From Lathyrus oleraceus (taxonomy: Eukaryota; Streptophyta; Magnoliopsida; Fabales; Fabaceae): a stretch of DNA of 64,000 nt. Shown piece after piece: positions 1-10,763 of the stretch (position 1 is the first letter of the stretch; every line of letters starts with the position of its first letter). Below the pieces are notes generated by a model. The model did no database searches, was not told the origin of the DNA, and saw nothing but the letters and a program-made list of their open reading frames with translations. The stretch lies in assembly GCF_024323335.1 (NCBI RefSeq), contig NC_066585.1:178997149-179061148 (forward strand). Direction: 5' to 3'. Position numbers and translations under genes: made by a program.

Positions 1-1555
1 TCATCATGACACACTTACTCTTACTTACCATTTATAGTTAGGTCAAAAAATTCAAGGTAACAATATTGTAACTGTGAAAAAAAGGAAGTCAAAAAATGAT
101 TTTCGTGTACGCTTCTTGAAGTTTCATCTTTCCCCTCCTTGATTTGAACAAGAAATGATGAAATTTGCTTGGTGTCTTTATGGAAATTGGTCTATGTTAT
201 TGTCTTTTTATGTTCTTTCTCTAGAGCACTATTGTGTTATGAAGGAAATCAATTAATTCGTATCATGTTTAAATTTTAGAGAACTATTTTTTGCCACAGT
301 AGACTAAAACAACCGTAGAGATATATTATACATATTATCGTGGTTTTTTTTCACAATTGTGGTAAAATTATTTAGGTATTTATATATAAAACTGAATAAG
401 CGTGTCATTCATTTTTTTTTAATCCTAATTCATTTTGCCTTCAAACTTTAGCTTTCATTCTTCAAAAGTTAATGTAATATATTGAAAATTTTGATTTAAA
501 AATAAATATTAAGTTTTACTTTATCAAGTAAACAATATACTTAAACCTTAACTTTGATCTTTAATGCCAAAATTTTTAAAAGTAATTCTCAAAATATTTT
601 AGACAAAAATGATTTTTTTTTGTTGATATAAACAAAATTAATATTTTTCTTGACATTAGATTAGACACACTTCAATTTTAAAAATATTAATGTTATTTTG
701 AAAACATGGCATTAGTGAGTGATTCACGGTGATAGACCGATTCCACGAAACTACTTGCGTCAACTACAAAGTCAATGATGTAGCGTAACTTTAAAATCAC
801 GTTAGAAAATATTACTAGTTGATATTGAATATAAGAAAGAAGAATCTCAATATCTAAGTGTTTTGTATTAGCAACTCTCGAATTTTGCATATAAAAGTTG
901 TGGGTGTACCTTCGTTGCAATATACAAGGTGAGTATTTCCTTTTCAGGATGCATATTTTGATCACATGATCTTGGTGAGATTCCAATACATATCTCCATA
1001 TAATATTTAATTTGATTCATGTTATGTTATAGTGATTTTTTTAAATAAGAAAGCTAGTGTAGTGATGTTAGAGTGATTATTTACTTTGTTAAGACTATAA
1101 TAAAAGTCTCACAGTCCTTTTGTTTTTTTTTTTATGAGCAAACAGTTTTATTATATATTTATATAAAGCATGTTTTTTATCAGTGTCATTTGTAGTGCTT
1201 TTTTATTTGTTACTTTAGGTCTTTTATTTTTGGTTTTTCTAGACTCAGTAATTTTCTTGTAGTCTTTTTATTTTTTAAATAGTTTAGGTATCTTTGGATT
1301 GATGAATCATAACAGAGATGAGCAAAATATAACAGAGCGAAATTCAGTGAAACCGAATGAAATATAAGTCTTATTCTATTATTTAATTATTTTTTAAAAA
1401 ATATTTTATTTTATCTCATACATCCCTAATTGAATGGAACAAAATATAAGGAATTGAATGGAATGAATTTCATCGTGTTCCATTTCATTACATCAATTAT
1501 TTGCGAATCCAAACAATATAATTACATTAATTATCAGTTTGCTCCATTCCATTTC

Positions 1556-1655
<100 letters not shown>

Positions 1656-1961
1656 ATCGATCTAAACATATTTTTAAAGACTATAATTTTAATTAAACAA
1701 AGATTATTCGAGAGTACTTATGATAAATAATTTCTTCAATTTAATTAGAGATTTTGTATTTAGTCAATTTAATTAGATATTTTGTATAAATTCTATGCAT
1801 GTAACAATGCTAAATTTTTCTAAGAAGAAATTTGCACTCATCATAATCTTACTTGCTTCTAGAGATTAACTTTTAAAGTTGTGTGAAGAGGATATCCATC
1901 GTAATTTTTCCCGATTCAAAAGATTAATTTCTAAAATTATGCATAGAATGTATTCGATTTC

Positions 1962-1966
<5 letters not shown>

Positions 1967-2020
<54 letters not shown>
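1967..2020. repeat. (TA)n microsatellite, about 27 units
   Basis: A second uninterrupted alternating A/T tract, 54 bp, about 0.3 kb after the first and about 0.5 kb before the receptor-kinase gene. Confidence 0.98.
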
Positions 2021-2024
<4 letters not shown>

Positions 2025-2506
2025 ATTGATTTTTTTTTTTAATTTCAAAATCATTTTAAAATAAATAGACATAAAATATTATGCAAAATACTCTTTTATT
2101 CCTTAACTATATTTTTGTGTTCAGATTGATTACTTAATTATTATACATGTCAAATTGATCTCTTAACTCTTAAAATGTGTTATGTTGGACTTTTTTATCT
2201 AAATACCGACAAAAAAATTTAAAAATTAGACGTTAAATTTATCATTAATTAGACAAGAATGATCAATTTGACATGTTTTAAGAGTTAAGTGACCAATCTA
2301 AATTCAAGGGACAAAAAGACTATTTTGCCAAAAAAAATTCTTTTACAATGTTAAGAATATTAAAACCTTTGGTATTTGCAATTGGTATTTTCATATTCTT
2401 AATTTTGGTATCATTCCATGTTAGTTTGTCTTATTTTTTCATTTTCTTTGAACTCATTTTCCTTCTAAATATATGTAGAGGCTCAATTTCTTTATATATG
2501 CACGGA

Positions 2507-4374
2507 ATGACTTTTCAAATAAAAAGGAATGTTCTCATGAATACTTTCTTGTGGGGCTCTTTTCTTTGCATCTTAATGACAAGTCGGAGTACCGAAACTG
2601 ATATCTTATGTTTAAAATCCATTAAGAATTCCTTAGAAGACCCAAATAATTACTTACAAAGTTGGAACTTCAACAACAAAACCGAAGGTTTCATATGTAG
2701 GTTCATTGGAGTTGAATGTTGGCATCCTGATGAGAATAGAGTACTAAATCTTAAACTATCTAACATGGGGTTGAAGGGTCAGTTTCCACGTGGCATTGTC
2801 AACTGCTCTTCTTTGACAGGCTTAGACCTTTCAATCAATGAGCTCTCAGGAACCATTCCATATGATATATCAGTCATACTTCATTATGTGACCACCATGG
2901 ATCTGTCTAATAACAAATTCACCGGTGAAATTCCAATAGATTTAGCAAACTGCACTTACCTTAATGTGATTAAACTTGATAACAACATTTTAAGCGGTGA
3001 AATTCCAAAAGAACTAGGCCAACTTACCAGGCTGAAAGTGATTTCTGTTGCTAACAATAATGGACTTTGTGGAGGGTCTTTGAGACCTTGCTTCTTGACA
3101 AGTGACAAGCACGGATATTTTCATCAATCATTCAAGGATGGTCTTATTGTTGGTTATGTTTTTGCACTCATTTGTTTTGTTATTATCAATTGTATGTTCT
3201 ACTTCAAATATGGACATTGGGTGCATCTATTGAAGATGAAGAAAAACAAAACAATAGAATTGGGCAAATATATTTGCTCCATCATCAGTATGAGGAAACA
3301 AATGGTAGTTAATCAGATACATGAATTGCTACAAATGTGGTGGGCACACAGAGAAATTAAAGAGGTATTTCTTAATTATTTCCGTCTTTTTAAACAAATA
3401 ACATAGTTTGACAATGTAAAATAAATTTGCACATGCATCCACAGATCTCTGTACTATATGAAAGATTGTCCTCGACAATATGGATGGAAGAACTGCATTA
3501 TGCAACAGATTGTTTCTCTATGGATAATGCCATCGGGGTAGGAAAGATGGGAATGATGTATGAAGGATTTATGCCTAATGGTACTTTATTAGCTATTAAG
3601 AGATTGTTTGACTATCGACTATTTAAAAGGCAATTCCTTTTAGAAACAACGATTTTGTGCAAGTACAGGCACAAAAATATAATTCCCTTACTTGGGTTCT
3701 GCATTGAAGGAAAGGAAAGGCTTTTGACATATGCATACATGTCAAATGGAAGGCTTTCCAAATGGCTGAATCCTTTGGAAAGTGAAGTCATAAGATTGAA
3801 ATGGCATGACAGGGTCAACATTGCACTTGGAATTGCAAGAGGGTTATCATGGCTACATCATATTTGTGATTTGTGCGTAGTACATTTGAATATTAGTTCC
3901 GAATGTATATTGCTAGACGAGAATTTTGAACCCAAAATATCCAATTTTGGAGAGGCAAAATTTATGAATCCCGACACAGAAGATCATCTAGGGAGGATGT
4001 TTAAAGCGAATGATGGGAAGAAGGATGTCTATGACTTTGGAAGTGTGCTCTTTGAATTGATTACAGGGAAGACTTATAATGAACTATCTCATTCATACGA
4101 CACTAGTAATATATGTGGTGACCCTTTGAGTTTTTATAATGTAATTGATAAATCTCTAAGCGGTGAAGGACTTGAAAATGAAGTTTGTACGCTTCTAAAG
4201 ATTGCTTGTGAGTGCGTAAAGGCTTTACCAAACCAAAGGCCAACAATGCTTGAAGTTTACAACAATATAAGCAATTTAAGGAAGGGACGAGATGGCTCTA
4301 GTGATGATTCTTACATGTTAAGGGAGTTAGAACTTGCTTCTTCTATTACTAAAGATGAAACTATTGAGTTTTAA
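2507..4374 (+). CDS. LRR receptor-like pseudokinase, BIR1-like (two exons)
   Basis: A plasma-membrane leucine-rich-repeat receptor-like protein, closest in architecture to BAK1-interacting receptor-like kinase 1 (BIR1), a regulator of BAK1 co-receptor signalling and cell death. Exons 2507-3364 and 3445-4374 join in frame (about 595 aa; BIR1 is about 620). In order: hydrophobic signal peptide, LRR N-cap with paired Cys (C...GVECW), four to five LRRs, a GLCGG cap, one transmembrane helix (about 3136-3210), then a kinase-like domain. The glycine loop (GVGKMG) and the ATP-site Lys of LLAIKRL (near 3598) are present. The catalytic-loop HRD reads HLN (3883-3891) and DFG reads NFG, so it should be catalytically dead; BIR2-type relatives are also inactive. 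Odd points: about 20 residues are missing before the GLCGG cap, and the activation segment with its APE motif is deleted. Start: Met at 2507 or 2537 gives a normal signal peptide; the frame opens at 2348 with a second, unlikely hydrophobic stretch. It may be a functional pseudokinase or a decaying paralogue. Confidence 0.8.
3365..3444 (+). other. Phase-0 intron of the BIR1-like gene
   Basis: GTATTT donor and CATCCACAG acceptor, 80 bp, U-rich interior with stop codons. Removing it joins the juxtamembrane segment (..HREIKE) to the kinase-like domain (ISVLYE..) without shifting the frame. This is why I read the two open frames as one gene and not as a broken gene. Confidence 0.8.
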
Positions 4375-4447
4375 AAATTAGACCAGGTTTACGCATACAT
4401 GGGTTTTGTTATGTTGGCAAATGGGATGTTACTCTGAGGATCATTGT

Positions 4448-4453
4448 AATAAA
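4448..4453 (+). terminator. Putative poly(A) signal of the BIR1-like gene
   Basis: AATAAA 74 bp after the stop codon, followed by a T-rich stretch. Position and sequence fit a plant near-upstream polyadenylation element. Retroelement remains begin about 0.1 kb further on. Confidence 0.5.
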
Positions 4454-4559
4454 AAGTTGTATTTCTCTCTAAATAATATTACTTAATTTTTCAAAATGTG
4501 CCTAAAGAATCAATATTATAATATAATCCCAAAACATATTAATTATGTATTTCATTTCA

Positions 4560-5110
4560 TGCAATGATAAGTATCAAGGCATTTAATGGATAAGTACAGG
4601 GCTTTGTCGTGGGTTTTCCCCTCTATTGTAAAATCTTAATTGTTAAAACTCAAGAAACGGTTGGCAGTGATATTAGCAACCATTCCATCAAAGTGATCCA
4701 TATTTATGTCTTTGGTGACATGGGCTTCATTCAATACTTTCGTCATTGCCTCTCGATGAGCCTTAGAGTTTAGGCGTAGGGGGGAGATATCTTTGAAGGG
4801 GTTTGGTTCAATTTATCAACCACCTTATAATCACTTTTCTTGATGATATTCAAAAATTTCATCGTCTCATCGTGGGATATAGCCTTATTAGAGGGATTTT
4901 CCCCTTGTTAAAGTTTGATCTTTCATTCCCCTTCAATAACCCTTTTGTCAATTCATCATTCATTCTTTTCATTTTCTCAGGAGCGAATACTCGACCACTA
5001 CAGGTTACTCCATTAGTCTTTGTGATACTTGTGATGTTAGGCTTTGATATTACCAAAGATTCGCCTTTCCAATTTCCCCTTTCTCCATCTACGTTGACTG
5101 TCACATCATA
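4560..5110 (-). pseudogene. Ogre gag-protease linker remnant
   Basis: Minus-strand frames carry a GVTCSGRVFAPE segment matching the TRSGRVF motif of the better copies, then a segment corresponding to the KKSDYK..LNQTPSKIS block, then blocks resembling AHR.A..KVLN.A (about 4770-4730) and D.F..MVANIT (about 4700-4660). It stops around where the protease active site should begin. The whole is interrupted by stops. Its direct junction to the ORF1 coiled coil upstream shows that the gag domain was deleted. Confidence 0.6.
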
Positions 5111-5339
5111 ATTTCAGGGCACTACCATGTTGCTCTTGTAAGGGAATGGTGAGGGAACACAAATGACAATGGGGGACATCTAGCTGATCGTTGGTTTTCT
5201 TTGAAATAGGGTTTTAAAGGTTGTTGGACATATGCCTCAGTCTTATTAGCGTACGACTCTGGCGTTAAGCTAACAATATCATCTTTTTCAAAAATTATCT
5301 GGATTATTCCTTGATTAATCGGTTTTTAGAGAAAGGGTC

Positions 5340-6990
5340 TTTCGAACGCATGTTTTCTTTTTTTAGCACTCGGAAGATGTCGCGACCTTCCACATGGTCG
5401 ACCAACCTCTAGTAGCGGCTCTCCCAATGCTTACACTCTTTTCGGTAATATTCTAGTGCTTTCTCTTGATACTCATTGTACCCTCTTAACACTCTTAATT
5501 CTTCGAGTGCTCGCTTTAGATCCTCTTGGTGTTTTAAAGCAACTCTTGGACTTCTTCTTTCTGATGTATTTCTTCCTAGACATGACCTTTGTACTTATTT
5601 ACCACCTTTGTGTGCTTTTGTTTCAAGTTGTCAATCTCTTTCTTTAGGTTCTTTCCACCTGCATATGATCTCCTCCACAACTCCTTCAATTTGTGGACTC
5701 TAGCCAAAGCATTATCTCTCTCTTGATTTTACAGTTTTAGCTTAGAATTTTCCTATCCTAGGCACCCTCACACCTTACACCCTTGATGCTCTCCAATCAT
5801 TAGCCTTTTGTTGCCACTCTTAATGGTTTTATCTTTTTGATTAGCTTCCCATCTCAAATTATTGTTTTCTTGAGTGGTCTTATCTAGTTTAGTTTTCAAC
5901 TCTCCCTTTTTTTTTTTCGAGTCTTAGGATAGTTGCCTTGAGTTCATCAACCTCCTCCATGGATATGGGAATCAGATTAGGTGATTTAGGTTGAGAAAAA
6001 GTTCGACGATGAAGGGTAGTTTGATTTCTTGAACCCTTTCGTTTATCCATTAATGATAAGGCTCTTTGGCTACATAATTTTTCTTTCCCAATTTTCACCC
6101 TTCCGTGTGGACTCTATTCCATGCCCTAATGATCTTTTATAATATATCCAGGTCACTAGTACCCATGTCATGCAATACCAAGCTTTCCAAGGCCTTTTCT
6201 TCGTGCTTCTCTAGCATAAGGTATCTAAGTTGCCTTAAGGCTAGAGTTGGGTTATAATTTATTTAAACCTTGGAACATATAAGAGTTACATTCGGGAGCT
6301 TTCCACAACTAAAGATGATATCTTGCACATTGAGCTTCATTGAATACTAAAAGATAGAACTTTCAGTAAGGGGGACTAAGCTTTCGGACCACTCATCTCT
6401 AGATTTTTCTTTCATCCAAGAGCCCGCCTTGGACATGTGAGATGTTTGCCAAGTCTAGAGTAAAGGAATGTAACACAATATAGTATTACCTTTCTTCTCG
6501 TGCCATAAATGGAGGATATGGAATACATCCTCTAAGAGTTCAGACATGATTTTCTTTTCTTTTCAAAACAGCCCGAAACACGTTTATGGCGCAGGAGTTT
6601 ATGAAGTCGTCAAAGTTCGGAAAGAGTGTCAACCCATAGACAAGGACATATAACACGTTACTGAAGACTTTCCACTCTTGTGATTTTAAAAACTCTTGGG
6701 TTTTCCCTTCTAAGTATTCCCTTAAGAATCCTTGGACGTTTCCTCTTCTTTTCACGTTGGCCGCCAAATATTGATTTTCAAGGCTTTGGCAATATCTTCA
6801 AATTTATGAGTATGCCCAATTCCTCTATAAGGACTTTTTTTCCTTTTAAGGGAACATTAAATATTCTCTCAAATCCTTCCAAGGTAGGTGTCAACTGAAA
6901 GTCTTGAAAGAGGAAGCTTTTTAGTAAAGGATCATAAAACTGAGCCAAAACAATGATGGCTTTTATTTGTACTTCGATAAACAAGAGGTC
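5340..6990 (-). pseudogene. Ogre-type ORF1 remnant
   Basis: A degraded copy of the extra protein that Ogre elements encode upstream of gag. Recognisable blocks, from the amino end: AQFYDPLLKSFLFQDFQLTP (6930 region); LVYGLTLFPNFDDFI (about 6640); a stretch around 6290-6330 matching the CGEFRNVPLIGTKGCINYN block of the copy at 49198-50746; an AW..VH segment near 6120; and a Lys/Glu-rich coiled coil around 5950-5400. Several frameshifts and stops separate the blocks. The function of ORF1 is unknown; the coiled coil suggests oligomerisation. Confidence 0.65.
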
Positions 6991-7109
6991 GAGTATCCTC
7001 CCATACCTCGAAGGCTAACACTAAGCCGCTCTGAACTTAAATTTATGTTTTTTCTCTAGGCATGGGAGTAAAGCCTTGCTCAAGTAATAATCCCAACCCC
7101 ATAACATAA

Positions 7110-7111
<2 letters not shown>

Positions 7112-7145
<34 letters not shown>
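7112..7145. repeat. (TA)n microsatellite at the Ogre remnant/LINE boundary
   Basis: About 17 TA units lying between the last recognisable Ogre-like sequence and the LINE 5' leader. Confidence 0.95.
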
Positions 7146-7150
<5 letters not shown>

Positions 7151-7315
7151 GATGACACGAGGGTGAGGGCAACCGCGAAAACAAGTTCCATCGCCCTCAG
7201 AGATATCAAACATTGAGAAGAATGAACAAGTAACTTGAACCAAAAGGAAAGAGAGCAAGCATCGTTATCAAAGGGACAAGATTTGAGAAAATAATCAAAA
7301 GAACTCTACCCTAGT

Positions 7316-8330
7316 GTGGAAGAAATGGAGGAAATTACAGATCTAATTTCATCATCAAAGGGTGATGATATGAGGAGTGGTCAGGATATCCAAGTAGAAT
7401 CAGAAAAGTCGAAGGATGCCACTCTAACGAAGAAGCTTTGGGTATATGTAATAAGTGGTAATCGTGTTCAGGATAATGGTATGGCCATTGAATTTGTCGC
7501 TCCAATAATTGTAGAAGGTGAAATTGAAGTGGAAATTAAAGAAAAACATATCGAATATGAGGTAAAATTTTGGGCACCATCACTGATTATGTATGTCTTA
7601 TGAGGGGTTTTAAGCATGAGTGTTGTTAAGCAATATATGTTGAAATTTTGGAACTTTGTTTAACTACCATATATGTTCTATAATGAGGAGGGTTATTTCA
7701 TACTGAAATTTAGGTCATTCAAGGATAGAGACATGGTCATGATGAAAGTCCCTACACCATTCATAACATGCTTATGCTCTTAAGGGAAAGGAAACTTGAT
7801 TTTTGTCTGAAAATGGATATTTTAAGAATCACCCATGTATGGGTTAGGCTGCCCCAGTTGCCTTTGTATCTATGGGAGGATAGAAGCTTGAGTAAGATTT
7901 AAAGTGATTTAGAAAACCCATTACTCACAGATGAATGTACAACCAATAAACTCAAAGTGTCTTATGCTAGGATACTGTTGGAAATTGACATGACTAAAAA
8001 ATTAAGTGAAACTATCAATATAAACGATAGTGGGGGGAGAAAAATCCCAACACATGTTGAATTTTAATGGAAGCCTAAATTTTGTGAAATCTGTCAGAAG
8101 ATAGGACACACATGTCAAAACCAAAATGGCCCTCAAAAGAAATTAAACAATGTCACATTGTGGGTTGTAAAGAAAGAAAAAAAGGATAAGCAAACTAAAA
8201 CTTCAGTTGCACCAGAGATTATTGAGAAGAGCATGCCAGGTATCAGAACAACCACCCCAAAAGACAAAGAAAATGACAACTAGACACTGGTGGGAAATAG
8301 AAGATGAGATAAAGGACAAATGTGATGGAA
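7316..8330 (+). pseudogene. LINE ORF1-like nucleic-acid-binding protein, broken
   Basis: The first frame (7316-7603) begins with an acidic leader and then carries the block LWVYVISGNRVQDNGMAIEF, followed by the ALIMYV-like end SLIMYVL that is typical of plant L1 ORF1 proteins. It then breaks. Further on (about 7700-8070) frames alternate, and a knuckle-like FCEIC..IGHTC lies near 8080-8110, which fits the zinc-binding end of this protein family. The protein would bind LINE RNA. No intact version exists here. Confidence 0.7.
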
Positions 8331-8423
8331 GAGCCAATCAAGAAGGATATTACATGTGTTCAGTGTCACAATGGATTCACACCACTAAGGATTTTGAAGG
8401 ATCATGTTGTGGAACTGGACAAG

Positions 8424-10763
8424 GTCACACGATCATCTCATGGAACGTTAGGGGGCTTAATGAGTTAGGTAGAAATAAAGAGATCAACTCCCTCCTCCCG
8501 AGTCTAAAACCTGACATTATTACTCTGATTGATACTAGAGTGAAACAGAGAAAAGTTGTGGCTATCAGAAAGAAATTGCACTTTAGATGGTCCTATTTTG
8601 ACAACTACACCAACCATGATAATGGTCGTGTTTGGGTGATGTGGGTTGCTGCTCAAGTGAAGGTCACTAGTGTGTATAATACATACCAAATGGTCCATTG
8701 TGGTGTATACACTACTGATGGAAAGTTTAAACATTGGCTTACAACCATTTATGCCTACAACCAACTTACCCATCAAAGAACATTATTGGAAGAATATTGA
8801 GAAGATTCACACCCAGACACAAGGGCTATGGTGCTTGATTGGTGATTATAATAATGTTAGACAATCTCAAAATAGAATTGGTGGTCAAGAAGTTCAAGAA
8901 TTAGAGTATGTGTATATGGTTAATATGATGGAGCAAATACGCTTGTTTAAAATGGATAGCATAGGGGACCATTTCACTTGGTTTAATAGACATGCTAGTG
9001 ACACTATTTATTCTAGAATCGGTCGAGTATTGGGTAATATATATTGGTTTCAACAACAACAAGGCAATACCTTACATATCATGGAACCAGGAATATCAGG
9101 TCATGCCCTTTTTATCTACAAGAGTGTGATATGAAGCAAAGAAACACATATAGTTTCAAATTCCTGAACATAGTAACTGAGATGGAGGGTTATTTAGAAG
9201 TAGTTTCTTCTAACTGGAAGGCACCTCTATCGGGGGAGTTATGCACACCCTTTAGGAAAAACTGAAAAGGCTCCAACCCATTATTAGGGATAAAAGCAAA
9301 CCCATATCGGGTATATAGATGCAACTGGAGAATAAGAAATAAGCTCTTAAAGAGGCACAGAGGGACCTTTTAGATGATAGAATGGATCCTCACAAAATTA
9401 ATAAGGTAAAAGATATATTGATAAGGTGATCAAGTGGAACAGTATTAAAGGACATGCACTTATGCATATAGCTAAAATTGAATGGCTAATACTAGGGGAT
9501 GGAAATAATGCTTATTTCAATGCCTTAGTTGAGGGAAAAATAAGCAAACAAGCATACAAGTTCTTCATAAGGATGATGGAATTGTTCTAACCACTCAGGC
9601 TTAGATATAAAATGAAACTCTAGAGTTTTATAGGGGCCTGGTGGGGACTGTTAACAACGGGCTGGAGAGAATAGACATAGTGGCCATGAGACAGGGTAAT
9701 CAAATTACTCTTGAGCAAAGGGAATTGTTGATTAAACATGTGACAGAGGAGGAAATCAAATGAGCTTTGAAGGATATCGGAGACTTAAAAGCTCCAGGTT
9801 TAGATGATTATGGGTCCAAAATTTTTTAATCATCCTGGAGTGTTGTTAACAAATATGTTATAGCAGTTGTTAATGAGTTCTTTAAAAAGCAGAAAATGTA
9901 TAAACCCATTAACAGCACTTTGGTCACCCTTATTCCTAAATTTGTTGATGCTAAATCCATTAAGAATTATAGACTTATATCATGTTGCACAAAAATATAT
10001 AAAATCATATCTAAGATCATGACAACAAGACTAAATAAGGTTCTGAACAATATTATTAACCTCAGCCAGGAAGCTTTTTGTCCCTGGTCACCATATACAT
10101 GATCACGTTCTCTTGGCCTATGAACTGATTAGAGGGTACTCTAGAAGGGTGAACACCTAGATGCATGCTCCATATTTTTTTCCAAAAGGCTTATGACACA
10201 GTAGAATGGAGTGCATTAGAATCCACCTGAAGGAGCTTGGGTTCCCTTGTAAGTTCATCAAATTGATCATGCTTGCAGTTACTATAGTGTCTTACAAATT
10301 CTTTATTAATGGTGCCACTATCAAATTTCTAGAAGCTAAAAGAGGATTGAGGCAAGGAGACCATCTTTCTCCTCTCCTCTTTGTAATAGTTATGGAGTAC
10401 CTACATATGTCTTTACAAAGACTTAAAGATATCCCAGACTTCAACTATCACGTAAAATGTGAAAACTTGCACATAATAAAGGTAAGATTTGTTGATGATC
10501 TCTTACTATTTTATCAAGGGGATACCACATCTGTAAAGCTTCTCATGAAAGTTTTCTCAGCCTTCTCCAAATCTGCAGGTTTATGAGCAAATCCTGCCAA
10601 GTGTAAGGTCTACTATGGTGGAGTAGATGATGATATAAAAGTTGAGATCAATGGCATTACATTGTTTATGGAAGGACCATTTCCCTTTAGATACTTTTGG
10701 GTCCCTCTTACAAGCAAGAACTTTTTGTCCAGCAGTGTATGCCCTTGATTGAGAAACTTTCGA
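8424..10763 (+). pseudogene. LINE ORF2: endonuclease and reverse transcriptase, broken
   Basis: An endonuclease/exonuclease/phosphatase-type domain starts at SWNVRGLN (about 8440) and continues through DIITLIDTRVK, where most plant LINEs have Glu-Thr-Arg. A frameshift lies near 8800, then GDYNN (8840). A second, decayed stretch leads to the RT: TLVTLIPK and YRLISCC near 9915-9990, LRQGDHLSPLLF near 10350, and the catalytic box as FVDD (about 10486-10497). The RT thumb begins (about 10600-10763) and then the element ends. The enzyme would nick DNA and prime reverse transcription on target DNA. At least four frame breaks are evident. Confidence 0.8.

Larger units (their letters stand above)
4560..7000 (-). 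mobile_element. Decayed Ogre-like LTR retrotransposon remnant
   Basis: Read on the minus strand, the stretch runs from an Ogre-type ORF1 (about 6990 down to 5340) straight into the gag-protease linker (about 5110 to 4560). The gag domain, zinc knuckle, RT, RNase H, integrase and both LTRs are missing. Homology was seen by comparison with the better copies elsewhere in this window, for example the QFYDP..F.DFQL.PTLE block near 6930-6850 and the SGRVF motif near 5000. Many stops and frameshifts show it is older than the elements after 13676. It ends close to the 3' end of the receptor-kinase gene. Confidence 0.7.
7180..10763 (+). mobile_element. L1-type plant LINE, broken and 3'-truncated
   Basis: A non-LTR retrotransposon in sense orientation: a purine-rich leader (about 7180-7315), an ORF1-like region with the plant-LINE LWV.VISGNR block and a CCHC-like knuckle, an apurinic-type endonuclease and a reverse transcriptase. 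Multiple frameshifts and stops make it inactive. Similarity ends abruptly near 10763 inside the region after the RT, where a minus-strand chromovirus fragment begins, so the 3' end and poly(A) tail are missing. The 5' boundary is approximate. Confidence 0.8.

Noticed and set aside
2348..2506. Coding start of the receptor gene at 2348
   Set aside because: It would put a second hydrophobic segment before the signal peptide; the Met at 2507 or 2537 gives the normal layout.
3365..3444. Frame break in the receptor-kinase gene
   Set aside because: GT..AG borders and exact restoration of the frame make an intron the better reading.
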